Assembly: GCA_022009915.1 (NCBI GenBank)
Contig: CP091730.1
Location: 1,054,001-1,118,000 of the forward strand
Direction: 5' to 3'
DNA length: 64,000 nucleotides
Origin: Alistipes putredinis
Lineage (GTDB): Bacteria; Bacteroidota; Bacteroidia; Bacteroidales; Rikenellaceae
The first letter of the stretch is position 1, and each line of letters starts with the position of its first letter. This document shows, piece after piece, positions 19,535 through 29,139 of this stretch. The notes under the pieces were generated by a model. That model was given only the letters and a program-made list of their open reading frames with translations, did no database searches and was not told the DNA's origin. The position numbers and the translations under genes were made by a program.

Positions 19535-20614
19535 ACACCGTCATCATCACGATGACAGTGCACTGAGCGTTACGGCCGGTGTGGAACAGCAGCCGGTCGT
19601 CAATCCGCACTTCGTGCGCAAAAGACGGCCTAAACTGTCTGCCGACGATTACGTGGCCGGTATTCTGGCCGGCAACACTACCGTTCTCTCGCAGGCCATA
19701 ACGCTTGTGGAGAGCAACAATCCGGAGCATTACGCACAGGCGCAGGAGATAATCGAACGCTGCCTGCCGCATGCGGGCCGTTCGGTGAGAATCGGCATTA
19801 CGGGGGTGCCGGGTGCCGGCAAATCGACGTTTATAGAGGCTGTGGGCGGAATGGTTACGGGCATGGGGCACAAACTCGCCGTGCTGGCCATAGACCCCAG
19901 TTCGGAACGCAGCGGCGGCTCGATACTGGGCGACAAGACGCGCATGGAGAGCATCTCGGCCAATCCCGACGTTTTCATACGTCCTTCCCCGTCGGCAGGG
20001 TCGCTCGGCGGCGTGGCACGCAAGAGCCGCGAGACGATAGTACTCTGCGAGGCAGCCGGCTTCGACGTCGTCTTCATCGAGACGGTCGGAGTGGGGCAGA
20101 GTGAAACGGCCGTACACTCGATGGTGGACATGTTCATGCTGTTGCAGATTTCGGGAGCCGGCGACGAGTTGCAGGGTATAAAGCGCGGCATAATGGAGAT
20201 GGCCGACATGGTGGTCATCACCAAGGCCGAAGGCGACAACATCCACAGGGCCGAACTTGCTCAGCGACAGTTCCAGAACGCTCTGATGCTGTTCCCGACA
20301 CCGGAATCCGAATGGCGCCCGCAGGTATTCACCTGCTCTTCGGTAGAGGGCACGGGCCTTGCGGAGGTATGGCATGGCGTCGAGGAGTATCTGGCGTTCA
20401 TCAAGGCCAACGGCTATTACCAGCGGCATCGCAACAAACAGAATCAATACTGGATGTACGAAAGCATAAACGAGGCGCTTCGCAACAGTTTTTTTACCAG
20501 AATCCGCGAATCGAGGCCGCCTTGCAGCAGTACAGACAGGAGGTGCTCGAAGACCGTCTCAGTTCGTTCGTCGCCGCAAAACGGCTTCTGGACATGTATT
20601 TCGAGAAGCGGTAG
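19500..20614 (+). CDS. meaB: Methylmalonyl-CoA mutase-associated GTPase MeaB
   Basis: G3E GTPase that loads and protects adenosylcobalamin on methylmalonyl-CoA mutase. Motifs: Walker A GITGVPGAGKSTFIEAVGG, LAIDPSSERSGGSILGDKTR, IETVGVGQSE, and the base motif TKAEGDN. The C-terminal dimerising arm is hidden by extra Ts near 20490; corrected end LEDRLSSFVAAKRLLDMYFE at 20614. ~371 residues. Unusual: the first 20 residues are His/Asp-rich (DHYEDEHRHHHDD), a possible metal-binding tail. Mutase subunits are not in this window. Confidence 0.93.
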
Positions 20615-20921
20615 GAACGAAATTTATTTTCGACCGGCTCTGCGCACGCGATGCGGCGCGACGGATGCCGCACATTTTTCACGCACACCGGCCTGTCCGA
20701 TGTGGTTTTCCTGTTTTTTGCAGCATGTGCCCGGGTTTGTGCTGAATGTGCTTTGTCTGCTGCGGCGAAGTGCCTTTCATTCTTTTTGGCAAAGACAATC
20801 ATACTGTGTCGTACTCTGCGGAAACATGGATTGCGAGGATGCTTCACGCGAGCCGTGAGAGATACGTTGATGTGTGCGGCTCTCTCGTAATTGCAAACGG
20901 TCCGGGATGTTTTCGCGAGTG
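20615..20921. other. Intergenic stretch without visible gene
   Basis: 307 bases between convergent meaB and the Sir2 gene. Short open stretches on the plus strand have no signal, domain or ribosome site, and no clear hairpin-plus-T-run was found. Confidence 0.5.
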
Positions 20922-21611
20922 CTACTCTTGCAGAAGTTTATCCACCAGCAGCGGGGTGCCCTCTGCGGAACGCTGCCTGATATGCGTAATGGGGTTGCGC
21001 ACCAGCGAGATGTCGGGAGTACCCGGGTCTACGACGTATATGGGCACCTCCGGCCGCGTGTAACCGAGCAGCGAGGCGGCGGGATAGACGGCCAGAGACG
21101 AACCTATGATGATGAATATGTCGGCCTTGCGGGTTATTTCGACCGCCCGCTCGAACATCGGGACCGGCTCGCCGAAAAACACTATGTGCGGTCTGAGAAG
21201 GCTGCCGTCTTCGGCTCTTGCGTCGAGCATCTGCCGCCACCCTTCTATTGGGTAGACTGCCTCGGGATTGATTGAACTGCGCAGCTTTCTGAGTTCGCCG
21301 TGCAGGTGCAGTACGCGGCTGCTTCCGGCGCGTTCGTGCAAATCGTCCACGTTCTGCGTGATTATGTCCGTATCGAACTTTTCTTCTAACCGTACCAATG
21401 CCATGTGTCCGGCATTTGGCCGTGCCGCGAGCATTTCACGGCGCCGCATGTTGTAAAACTCTATGACCGTTTCCCGATTGGCGGCCAGAGCCTGCGGCGT
21501 GCAGACGTCCTCGATTCTGTACGAAGCCCACAATCCGTCCGAGTTGCGGAATGTGGCCAGCCCGCTGTCTGCGCTTACTCCTGCGCCAGTGAACACCACC
21601 GCCTTTTTCAT
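20922..21611 (-). CDS. Sir2-family NAD-dependent protein deacylase
   Basis: Intact, 229 residues. Begins MKKAVVFTGAGVSADSGLAT (NAD-binding GAG), with DGLWASYRIEDVCTPQAL, IITQNVDDLHERAGSSRVLH (catalytic His in LHLHGEL), RPHIVFFGEPVPMF and the Rossmann end IIIGSSLAVYPAASLLGYTR. The Arg/Tyr pair (residues ~55-60) suits a class III desuccinylase/deacylase like CobB. No zinc-ribbon CxxC is visible, so the small domain looks reduced. The ATG overlaps the stop of the transporter gene by 4 bases, implying translational coupling. Confidence 0.9.
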   Translation of the reverse strand: MKKAVVFTGAGVSADSGLATFRNSDGLWASYRIEDVCTPQALAANRETVIEFYNMRRREMLAARPNAGHMALVRLEEKFDTDIITQNVDDLHERAGSSRVLHLHGELRKLRSSINPEAVYPIEGWRQMLDARAEDGSLLRPHIVFFGEPVPMFERAVEITRKADIFIIIGSSLAVYPAASLLGYTRPEVPIYVVDPGTPDISLVRNPITHIRQRSAEGTPLLVDKLLQE

Positions 21612-22963
21612 GATTGGAACAATCCGAGTTCGTTGAGGAAAATCAGCACTATGGCAATCGGTGCGATGAATTTCAGAAAGAACATGTAAAGGCCGATTGC
21701 CTTGAAACGCAGCGAACCGTGATTCCCGAGTTCGTCCTCGACGGCCTTGCGCCCCATTACCCAGCCGGCGAATATGCAGACCATGAACGCTCCTAACGGC
21801 ATCAGAATCTTGGCCGTCAGAAAATCGCTGGCGTCGAATATGTTCATTCCGCAGACGGTGTATCCGCTCCATCGCCCGAGCGAAAGCGAACAGACGGCTG
21901 CGAACAGACATCCGGTCGCAGTTACCGCGAGTGCGCCGATGCGGCGCGAGGTCTTGAACTTTTCGCAGACGAATGCCGTGATTACTTCGTGCAGCGAGAT
22001 TATGGAGGTGAGTGCGGCGAGTGCGAGCAGTATGAAGAATACGAATGCCCACAGACCGCCCAGCGGCAGTTGTGCGAAGATGTTGGGAAGCGTCACGAAT
22101 ACGAGCGTCGGCCCGAGCGTCGGTTCGATGCCGAAGCTGAACACGGCGGGAAATATCATTACACCCGAGAGTATTGCGACCAGCGTGTCGAGCATCGTTA
22201 CGGAGAGAGCGCTGGTGCGCAGGTTGTCTTTTCCGGAGAAGTATGACGCATAGGTAATCATACATGCACAGCCCAGCGACAGGGAAAAGAATGCCTGCCC
22301 CATGGCGCTGAGAATCACCGACGAATTTATCTTGGAGAAGTCCGGCCACAGCAAAAAACGCAGCCCTTCTTCGGCCCCGGGCAGCAGAAGCGAACGGATA
22401 CATAGCGCCAAGAGTATGAGGAACAGGGCAGGCATCAGAATCTTGGACGAGCGCTCTATACCCTTCTTGATTCCGGAGACTATTATTATATGCGTAATGA
22501 CCATTAAAAGCACGGTCCACATAATAGGCCTTACGGGGTCTGAAATGAACTGCGCAAATTCGGCCGTGAACATTTCGGAGGTCTTGTCCGCCAGACCGCC
22601 TGCGGCCGCCTGATATATGTATTCGAGCGTCCAGCCGGCCACAACGGAGTAAAAGCCGATGATAATCATCGAGGTCACCACTCCCCATCGCGCCGATTAC
22701 GCCCCACGCCTTTTTGCCCGAGAGTTTCTCGAAAGCCTGCACGGCATTCGATCCGCTTCGGCGGCCTATCATGAATTCAGTCATCATGAGGGGCAGACCG
22801 AGCCCCAGAACGCAAAGAAGATATACTATGAGGAATGCACCGCCTCCGCCCGAACCGGCTTCGTAGGAAATCGCCATATATTGCCCAGCCCGACCGCGCT
22901 GCCGACCGAAGCGAGGATTATTCCGAGTTTGCTGCCGAAAGTGGCTCTTTTGGTTTCTGCCAT
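21608..22963 (-). CDS. Sodium-dependent transporter, neurotransmitter:sodium symporter family
   Basis: ~450-residue protein of the NSS (LeuT-like) family. Starts MAETKRATFGSKLGIILASV with the sodium/substrate-site helix SAVGLGNIWRFPYEAGSGGG, then GLPLMMTEFMIGRRSGSNAV. Helix 6 to 8 region AMGQAFFSLSLGCACMITYA, and the late helix FAFVFFILLALAALTSIISL-type segment. Eleven to twelve hydrophobic helices. Frame errors near 22855 and 22680 break the N-terminal third. Members take up amino acids with Na+; the substrate is unknown. Forms an operon with the Sir2 gene. Confidence 0.9.
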
Positions 22964-23098
22964 GATAATAATTGAAAACGCACCGGAATGCAAAAAGTAT
23001 CCAACAAAAAGCGAGATATGCAATATCTTCCGGCGGCAATCAATCGGTAAAACCGAAAGTGGTTGCGGTGCGGAACCGAAAAAAAATAAGGCGGAAAA

Positions 23099-23129
23099 TT
23101 GTGAAAAATCCGATAATGTCTTATCTTTG
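23099..23129 (+). promoter_or_regulatory. Bacteroidota promoter for tRNA-Gln
   Basis: TTG at 23099-23101 and TATCTTTG at 23122-23129 with a 20-base spacer, ending 53 bases before the tRNA. Confidence 0.65.
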
Positions 23130-23181
23130 CACACCCTTACGCATCTGTCTTGCAGGGCTTGCGTAGGAGGTAATGCGGAAT

Positions 23182-23252
23182 TGAGCTATGGTGTAATGGT
23201 AACACAGCAGATTTTGGTTCTGTCGTTTTGGGTTCGAGTCCCGATAGCTCAA
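23182..23252 (+). tRNA. tRNA-Gln (anticodon TTG)
   Basis: Folds as a full cloverleaf: acceptor TGAGCTA/TAGCTCA plus discriminator A, D arm GTGT-AATGGTA-ACAC, anticodon arm GCAGA-TTTTGGT-TCTGT with anticodon TTG, and T arm TTGGG-TTCGAGT-CCCGA. CCA is not encoded. A terminator follows after ten bases. Confidence 0.95.
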
Positions 23253-23262
23253 CGTTTTATGT

Positions 23263-23298
23263 AAGGCGGTTTTCGAAAGAAAGCCGCCTTTTTTTTGC
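23263..23298 (+). terminator. Terminator after tRNA-Gln
   Basis: AAGGCGGTTTTC / GAAAGCCGCCTT 12-bp stem with one G-T pair and a GAAA loop, followed by eight Ts. Confidence 0.88.
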
Positions 23299-23303
23299 GG
23301 CAG

Positions 23304-23332
23304 CAAAAAAAGCCTCCTTTGCGGAGGCTTTT
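23304..23332 (-). terminator. Terminator of the GlsB-type gene cluster
   Basis: AGCCTCC / GGAGGCT stem with a TTTGC loop; on the minus strand it is followed by a run of seven Ts. It lies 27 bases beyond the stop at 23359. Confidence 0.75.
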
Positions 23333-23358
23333 CTTAAACTGAAAAATAGATGATAAGG

Positions 23359-23553
23359 TCATTCGGCGCTTTTCTTCGGCTCCGTATTTTGCGCGGTGCT
23401 GCCGGATTTGTCCGCAGTTGCGGGTTGCGGGCGCCGGTCCGCGTTTTGGTCGCAATGGGTGGCACCGTCGATTTTTCCGGTCAGAAAATCTAAGGTCTCC
23501 ATATCCTCGCGATTGTCAGGGTGCGTATCCCGTCCGATTCTACTTTTGTCCAT
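23359..23553 (-). CDS. Small hydrophilic protein, unknown
   Basis: 64-residue frame starting MDKSRIGRDTHPDN, overlapping the last 14 bases of the GlsB-type gene and ending just before a terminator. This position makes translation plausible. It is polar and disordered-looking, with no recognisable domain. It could equally be untranslated tail sequence. Confidence 0.4.
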   Translation of the reverse strand: MDKSRIGRDTHPDNREDMETLDFLTGKIDGATHCDQNADRRPQPATADKSGSTAQNTEPKKSAE

Positions 23554-23826
23554 CGATGACTTCGCTTTTTTTGTTTTTGCCGCTCCCCGAATAGATTCCG
23601 GCTACAATCCAGAGCACTATCACCGCACCGAAAAATGCTGTCAGCAACGTTCCGATAGCCTTGACCGGAACAAGGCCTATTATCGAGATGAACCAGCCGC
23701 CGAGCAGCGCTCCGGCCGCTCCGGCTATCAGATTGACAACGAGCGAGGGCTTTGCCGCCGCCGAAACCATATGCGCGATGAATCCCGCTACGAGTCCGAT
23801 TAAAATATACCACACCAGATACATGA
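23540..23826 (-). CDS. GlsB/YeaQ/YmgE-family stress membrane protein
   Basis: 95 residues from the ATG at 23826, chosen because MYLVWYILIGLVAGFIAHMV is the standard family start; the frame is open further upstream without coding character. Three transmembrane helices with Gly-zipper pattern (LIAGAAGALLGGWFISIIGL; FFGAVIVLWIVAGIYSGSG), matching the transglycosylase-associated PF04226 fold. Usually induced by general stress. Role unproven. Confidence 0.85.
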
Positions 23827-23835
23827 CTGTAAAAT

Positions 23836-24072
23836 TTACCTGTTCGAATTCTGACTGTGCAAATATCGTTCCCGTTTTCCGTTCGCAGAAGGACGCGATT
23901 CCCATAAAACCGCTCCGCAGGCTGTCGTTTTGCCAGCGCGGCAGATTTCATTTTCTGACGATTTCTCGCATCCAATATGCCGGAATGTGTCTTTATCGGA
24001 ATCTTTCAATCCAACGGTAATCATCTCCTTTTGTGCTCCATTGAAATTTCCACATATCTCCGTTATTTTCAT
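23836..24072 (-). CDS. Doubtful small frame coupled to the secreted repeat protein
   Basis: 78-residue frame whose ATG overlaps the stop of the gene upstream by four bases. Its sequence (MKITEICGNFNGAQKEM...) has no domain, and the second half looks non-coding. Listed because of the overlap; it may be a frameshifted or spurious frame. Confidence 0.25.
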   Translation of the reverse strand: MKITEICGNFNGAQKEMITVGLKDSDKDTFRHIGCEKSSENEICRAGKTTACGAVLWESRPSANGKRERYLHSQNSNR

Positions 24073-24662
24073 TGATTAGATAGTATTGATACATACTCGT
24101 TAATGGTTGAATAGAAAAAAATACATTCTTCATTGTTGGAAACTAATTCACGTTCATTGATAGGTATACACATCAAGTTATCTAAATCCTGCGAACTATA
24201 CTGTACTTGCCATAATTTGCCATTATAAGAATCCAGTAATATAAATGTCCACATGTTTTTTGTAGCGAACATTTGAAATCTATTCGTCCATTTTGAACTC
24301 TCGGCTGGAAAAGCAAGAGAGTATCTATTAATGGGTGCGGCAAACATATAATCTTCGCCTTTTACACTGAATTGAACTTGCCAGTTTTTACCTGTATATG
24401 TGTCAAGCATGATAAATGTCCACATATTTTGCGTTTCATAAAGACAGAATCGCCCTGCTGCATCTCCTAATATTTCTCGGGCACTGCAAATCATCCAAGA
24501 CTGACCGTCATCTTGAATTTGTTGTACCTCTCCTGTTTTTGTATTTAGTCTGAGTTGGTTGTGATAATTTTTTGTTTTATACATTTTGTAGGCCGAATAG
24601 TTTTGTGCACACAAAATCAAAGACGCGCTTACAAAAAGCAGTACAAGTGTTAATCGTTTCAT
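24069..24662 (-). CDS. Secreted protein with two internal WQVQ repeats
   Basis: Intact, 197 residues, low GC. Signal peptide MKRLTLVLLFVSASLILCAQ from the ATG at 24662. The body holds two near-copies of a motif about 60 residues apart: MWTFIMLDTYTGKNWQVQFS and MWTFILLDSYNGKLWQVQYS, each preceded by a GRF-LYET / NRF-MFAT segment and followed by an AAPINRYSL / CIPINEREL segment. This suggests a duplicated beta-strand blade. No known family is recognised. Its upstream DNA contains a hairpin element with switch-like pairing. AT-rich codon use marks it as acquired. Confidence 0.72.
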   Translation of the reverse strand: MKRLTLVLLFVSASLILCAQNYSAYKMYKTKNYHNQLRLNTKTGEVQQIQDDGQSWMICSAREILGDAAGRFCLYETQNMWTFIMLDTYTGKNWQVQFSVKGEDYMFAAPINRYSLAFPAESSKWTNRFQMFATKNMWTFILLDSYNGKLWQVQYSSQDLDNLMCIPINERELVSNNEECIFFYSTINEYVSILSNQ

Positions 24663-25080
24663 AATTAAAGTAGTTTTTGTATCCCCCAGGCTGCCACAGG
24701 AATATTTATAAAAAAATAACAAGAAGCGTGGAGCTGCGATGCTACGTCTTAGTTGAAGGTCGTAGGAAACCTGATGAGCAGATGTAACAAAGCAGTCCAC
24801 GCTATAAGCGTGGGAACCACTATGCTATCCTTGCTCATTTGAAAATTTCCTACATTTATAAAGTAAGATTTGAGAATAAAAAAACAAGAGCTAATTAAAT
24901 GAAGATAAATTTGCGTTATATCAGTATATTATAAGGATTATTATATTTTCACTTGGTTGCGTCCTTTGCAGTTGCTTGGTTCTTTTTTTCTGCGTATTTT
25001 TGTTTCTTATTTGTTCCTTGATTCGGATTATTCTTTCTACATTTGCGGCAGGAAAAAAACGTGCAAAAAAAGTAAGAATT
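24663..25080. other. Low-GC intergenic stretch with switch-like hairpins
   Basis: About 420 AT-rich bases between divergent genes. It contains the paired element described separately at 24726-24815, and a -7 box TACATTTG at 25038-25045 (TTG at 25018) that probably drives the integrase. No gene is visible. Confidence 0.5.
24726..24815 (-). promoter_or_regulatory. Structured element with mutually exclusive stems, upstream of the secreted repeat protein
   Basis: GCGTGGA (24726) can pair with TCCACGC (24796), extended by CTGC/GCAG. The same TCCACGC segment can instead pair with the adjacent GCGTGGGA (24808) as a tight hairpin around ATA. Inside lies another hairpin, CTACG...CGTAG, with CTT/AAG. 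Competing stems of this kind occur in riboswitches or in insertion-element ends. It lies 64-153 bases before the gene at 24662. Not a family I recognise. Confidence 0.4.
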
Positions 25081-26224
25081 ATGCCCCGAGTAAAGAAACC
25101 CGCGAAAGTCAAAAGAGCCGATCCGTCTTCGGATGAAGGAATTGTCCGACGGCAGCAAGAGCCTGTATCTCGATATATACCGCAACGGCAAACGGTCGTA
25201 TGAATATCTGAAGATGTACATCATCCCTGAAACAGACGATAATACCCGCAAACGTAATGCAGCGACCATGACGGCGGCTAATACGATCAAGTCTCGGCGC
25301 ATCATCGAACTGACCAACGGTGAAGCGGGAATCAAGCGTGCCGACGACAAGGAAGCGGTGTTACTGTTAGACTGGATGAATACTTATATGGAAAACCAGC
25401 AGAAACGCGGCAAAAAGGACGGACACCAGATTAAGGTCGCCATCCAGATACTGAAAGACTATGCAGGGGAACGGGTAGTGATGGAACAGGTGGACAAAAC
25501 CTTTTGTCAGGGATATATCGACTACCTTTTGACAGAATACCGCCCGCAAGGAAAGCCGGTTTCGAAATTCACGGCGCAGAACTATTATCGGGTACTGAAC
25601 GGAGCGTTGAACGCCGCTGTCCGTGCCGACGTAATCAAACTGAATCCGTTTACGAAAATCGGCAATTCGGACAAGATACACCGTCCCGAAAGCAAACGTG
25701 AGTATATGACCATCGAGGAACTTCGGGCATTGATCGCTACTCCGATGAAGAACGAAGCGGTAAAACAGGCTTATCTGTTCTCCTGCTTCTGCGGACTGCG
25801 GATAAGCGATATAATAGGCCTGAAATGGGGAAACGTCTATGCGGATAACGGACAGTATCGGCTGGAGGTCGTGATGCAGAAGACGAAAGAACCGATTTAT
25901 CTGCCGCTTTCGCCCGAAGCGCTGCGGTGGATGCCTGAACGGGGAGACAAGTCGGCGGAGGATGCAGTGTTCGACCTGCCCTCTACGACGCATATCAACA
26001 TCCTGCTCAAGCCATGGGCGAAAGCGGCGGGTATCGACAAGCGGTTTTCATTTCATACCGCGAGGCATACGTTCGCCACGATGATGCTGACGCTCGGCGC
26101 AGACTTATACACGACCTCGAAATTGCTCGGCCATACGGATGTGAAGATGACGCAGGTTTATGCCAAAATCGTCAATCGCAAGAAAGACGAGGCGGTGAAT
26201 CTCGTGAATGGATTGTTCGACTGA
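25081..26224 (+). CDS. Tyrosine-type site-specific integrase
   Basis: Phage-integrase family recombinase of the Bacteroidota transposon type. Starts MPRVKKPAKVKR at 25081, changes frame near 25125, then has the arm-binding start LYLDIYRNGKRSYEYLKMYI. The SAM-like core-binding domain follows, with DWMNTYMENQQKRGKKDGHQ. The catalytic domain has the tetrad Arg in FCGLRISDIIGLKW, HTARHTF (His-x-x-Arg), LLGHTDVKMT (His) and the Tyr in QVYAKIV. ~381 residues. It marks the left part of the accessory region; no attachment-site repeat was found by eye. Confidence 0.9.
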
Positions 26225-27056
26225 AACGTTCAGAAATCGGTTTACTTTACTACGGGGGCGTATAGGAGAAAAAGAAAATAAACCTTTTTGCGGACTGAAT
26301 ATATAGCCCTGAATAAAGCCGACAAATACGGTGGTAAGTCGCATGAATACATCCGGGAAGAAATGAATAGATTTCCGCTATAAGAGATGTTCTTCGTATT
26401 TCCTATTCATACTGAGTACCTATTGGAGAACAACCATTGGTAGGATATGTCGCCTCGCAATATGACGGCTATAATGGGAGCGTTTCACGACTGCGCAGGG
26501 ATTATTCGCCGACTCCACCCTCCTATACAGATAACTTTCAAAAATTGCGCTGTAATTTCTTTTCTTATTTCCCTTTTCTCGTTCAAATATCTGCAGGCGA
26601 TAAATGATTGTTGATAGGCATGAGAATATCCCCTCTGTTCATTTGTTTTGCCAAATCCAAACAGCCCATTATCGGACAACCATACCGCCTCTGCTTGCAG
26701 ATTGAATGGTAGCTATCCCGACGGCGAAAGCCCTGCGGGGTATTAGGCTCCCCAAAAAAGATTGCAGTGGACAACGGGCAAGCCCGAATGAAAACAGCTT
26801 CGGCAAACGCTTTATGCTAGGAGTGAAGTCAACCAGTGAATATTATCCGATAAAATATCACAAAAATAATGTCAGAGTAAGGCTAAATAGGCTATTATCA
26901 ACTCTCAACTTCAATAAAATACCCCCAAGCTATTTTTTTATCTGTACTAACAATATAGACATATCATTCAATATAGTTTGAGCTATATTTAGGCAAGAAG
27001 GCATTAGTTGTAATAATTTTATTTGTAATAATAGTGTTAGTAATAACAATATTTCG
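26225..27056. other. Low-GC stretch with mobile-element debris
   Basis: About 830 bases between the integrase and the ATPase. It contains a short orphan frame LNKADKYGGKSHEYIREEMN (from about 26300), and two overlapping minus-strand frames at 26485-26774 (one reads FRRRDSYHSICKQRRYGCPI). It ends in an AT-rich tract. I see no complete gene. It looks like degraded accessory DNA. Confidence 0.45.
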
Positions 27057-27064
27057 TACCTTTG
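27057..27064 (+). promoter_or_regulatory. -7 promoter box before the ATPase
   Basis: TACCTTTG, a perfect TAnnTTTG, 23 bases before the ATG at 27088. Confidence 0.55.
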
Positions 27065-27087
27065 CAATTGAATAACATTTGAAAATT

Positions 27088-28225
27088 ATGGAAAAACAAG
27101 CCTTTTATATTCGGCGTCGCAACATCGGGCGATAACTTTACCGACCGGGAGAAAGAGACAGAGCGCCTGCTTCTGAATTTCCGGCACGGCGTGAACACTG
27201 TGCTGATCTCACCTCGCCGTTGGGGGCAAGACCTCATTAGTACAGAAAGCGTGTCGTTTGGCTCAATCCGATAAACTGAAAGTCGTGTATCTCGATATTT
27301 TCTCATGTCGCAGTGATAGGAATTTTTATGATGCATTTGCCGCTGCTGTCCTCAAACAAACCTCTTCCAAGTTGGATGAGTGGTTGGAAAATGCCAAACT
27401 GTTTCTTTTCGCGAATCAGTCCTAAAAAATCTCGCTGGGACCCGATCCGATGACCGATTTTTTTCTATTTCGCTCGAAATGAATCCCAAAAGCAACGATG
27501 TTGATGAGATTTTGCAACTCCCCGAAAAAATAGCACAGCGGAAAGGTTGCAACATCGTCGTTTGTATCGACGAATTCCAGCAGATTGCCGAGTTCAAGGA
27601 TTCCAAGACATTTCAGAAACGACTGCGCACTGTGTGGCAATTACAAAAGTCGGTATCCTATTGTCTGTTCGGCAGTAAGAAACATTTGATGAATGAACTG
27701 TTCGAGAAAAAGAGCCTGCCGTTTTATAAGTTCGGCGATGCCATTTATTTACAGAAGATAGGAACAGCGGATTGGATCGACTACATTTGCGGCCGTTTTG
27801 AGGCTACGGGCAAACACATCTCGAAAGAGCTGGCCGAAAAGATTTGTCAAAGGGTGGATAATCACTCTTCGTATGTGCAGCAGTTGGCATGGCTGGTATG
27901 GATTCATACGGACAAGATTGCTACGGAACAGGATTTTGAGGCCGCATATCAAGATATTATCGACCAGAATACCCCATTGTTTGAAAAACAGACAGAGAGC
28001 CTTACTACGTATCAGATGAATTTTCTGCGAGCTGTCATCGACGGGGTGCATAGTGAATTTACTACACAAGAGGTTTTACAAAAATACCAACTCGGTTCGT
28101 CTGCAAATGTAAGTATCGTAAAGAGGGCGTTGGTCAAAAAGGAGCTCATAGAGATCGAAAAACGACAGGTGGTTATTCCCGATCCTGTGATGGCGGTATG
28201 GTTGAAACGGGAGCTAAAAATGTGA
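27088..28225 (+). pseudogene. AAA-type ATP-binding protein (archaeal ATPase-like), frame-disrupted
   Basis: ~378 residues if repaired. Reads PFIFGVATSGDNFTDREKET at the N-terminus, then VLISPRRWGKTSLVQKA, a variant Walker A typical of PF01637-type STAND/AAA ATPases. Walker B is NIVVCIDEFQQIAEF, a sensor-like CLFGSKKHLMNELF follows, and a C-terminal winged helix (TTQEVLQKYQLGSSANVSIV) ends at 28225. Frame breaks near 27100, 27235 and 27415 could be sequencing errors or real decay. Such ATPases are frequent in gut Bacteroidota, usually single genes of unknown role. The secreted caspase gene starts 45 bases later. Confidence 0.75.
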
Positions 28226-28270
28226 TAGGTCGAAAGCCTGAGAGTGATTATGAAATGCGGATACATGATT

Positions 28271-29136
28271 ATGAAACATTATTTCATTCTATTGTTAAGC
28301 TGTTTACTTGCTTGTCATTCGATAGTTGCAGCAGAACGATGGGCCATTATTGTTGGTATCGGAAGCTATCCGGAAGATTCGGGTTGGAAATCAATACATG
28401 GAGACAATGATATCGAGCTCGTCGTACCGATGCTGCTGCGCAATCAATTCCAGCAACAGCATATTTCAATCTTAATAAAATGAACAGGCGACCAAATGCA
28501 ATATCGAAAAATGCGGTCAATGCTCTTATTACGCATCTTCGATCCGGGGACATCGTCTATTTCCACTTCTCCGGACACGGACAATTGGTTACGGATATAA
28601 GTGGGGATGAAGGAGATTACGGATACGATGAATCGCTTGTGCCGTATGATGCCAAATCTAAATATGAGTTCAATGGATACAAAGGCGAAAATCATATAAT
28701 AGACGATGAGTTAAACCAATGGTTGATGACTATCAAAAAGCGTATTGGATGTAGCGGGAAAATACTCGTCGTTCTTGATGCGTGCCACAGCGGAGGAGGA
28801 AGCCGCGATGAAAACGACGATGAAAAGCCCCTTCGAGGAACGCGCGATTGTTTTAATATACCAAAAACTGAGCAGTCTGTTCGATCTGAACAGAATCCGA
28901 TAAAATGGATATGTATCAGTGCCTGTAAATCGGCTCAAAGCAATTATGAATATAAAGACGATCGTTCGGGGCGCATATATGGCCGCTTGAGTTATGCTTT
29001 GAGCAAGATACTCACTCCTGGCGAGACAGTAGAACAGTTTGAAAAACAATTGATATTGCAATATGACAATATGTCGGCGCTTTATCCTCAAAAACCGATG
29101 ATTGAATACGACCTTACAGAGGTGACGATTTTATAA
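28271..29136 (+). CDS. Secreted caspase-fold (peptidase C14-like) protease
   Basis: Signal peptide MKHYFILLLSCLLACHSIVA (ATG 28271; an upstream ATG at 28244 is also open). Then WAIIVGIGSYPEDSGW, the usual first caspase strand. The catalytic His is in YFHFSGHGQLV (28560-28590) and the catalytic Cys in LVVLDACHSGGGS (28770-28797). A later strand, WICISACKSAQSNYEY, and a short C-terminal domain follow. One frame break lies near 28480. ~288 residues. Bacterial metacaspase-like proteases cut after Arg/Lys; export is unusual and suggests a periplasmic or secreted role. The sigma-factor start lies 4 bases downstream, so they were probably one operon. Confidence 0.82.
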
Positions 29137-29139
29137 GCC

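Noticed and set aside
20922..23039. Apparent 705-residue transporter-Sir2 fusion
   Set aside because: Created by single-base errors in the transporter gene. The Sir2 gene has its own start at 21611 overlapping the transporter stop, and the transporter's true frame ends at 21608.
23540..23905. Longer start for the GlsB-type protein
   Set aside because: The extra 26 residues are not membrane-like and the family starts at the Met now used (23826).
24768..24780. CTGATGAG, the hammerhead ribozyme core
   Set aside because: No following stem II, no correctly placed GAAA and no cleavage-site triplet; GAAAC lies directly before it instead of after a stem.
23182..25081. tRNA-Gln as the integration site of the integrase element
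   Set aside because: I could not find a repeat of the tRNA 3' end further right; the integrase lies 1.8 kb away with host-like genes between.
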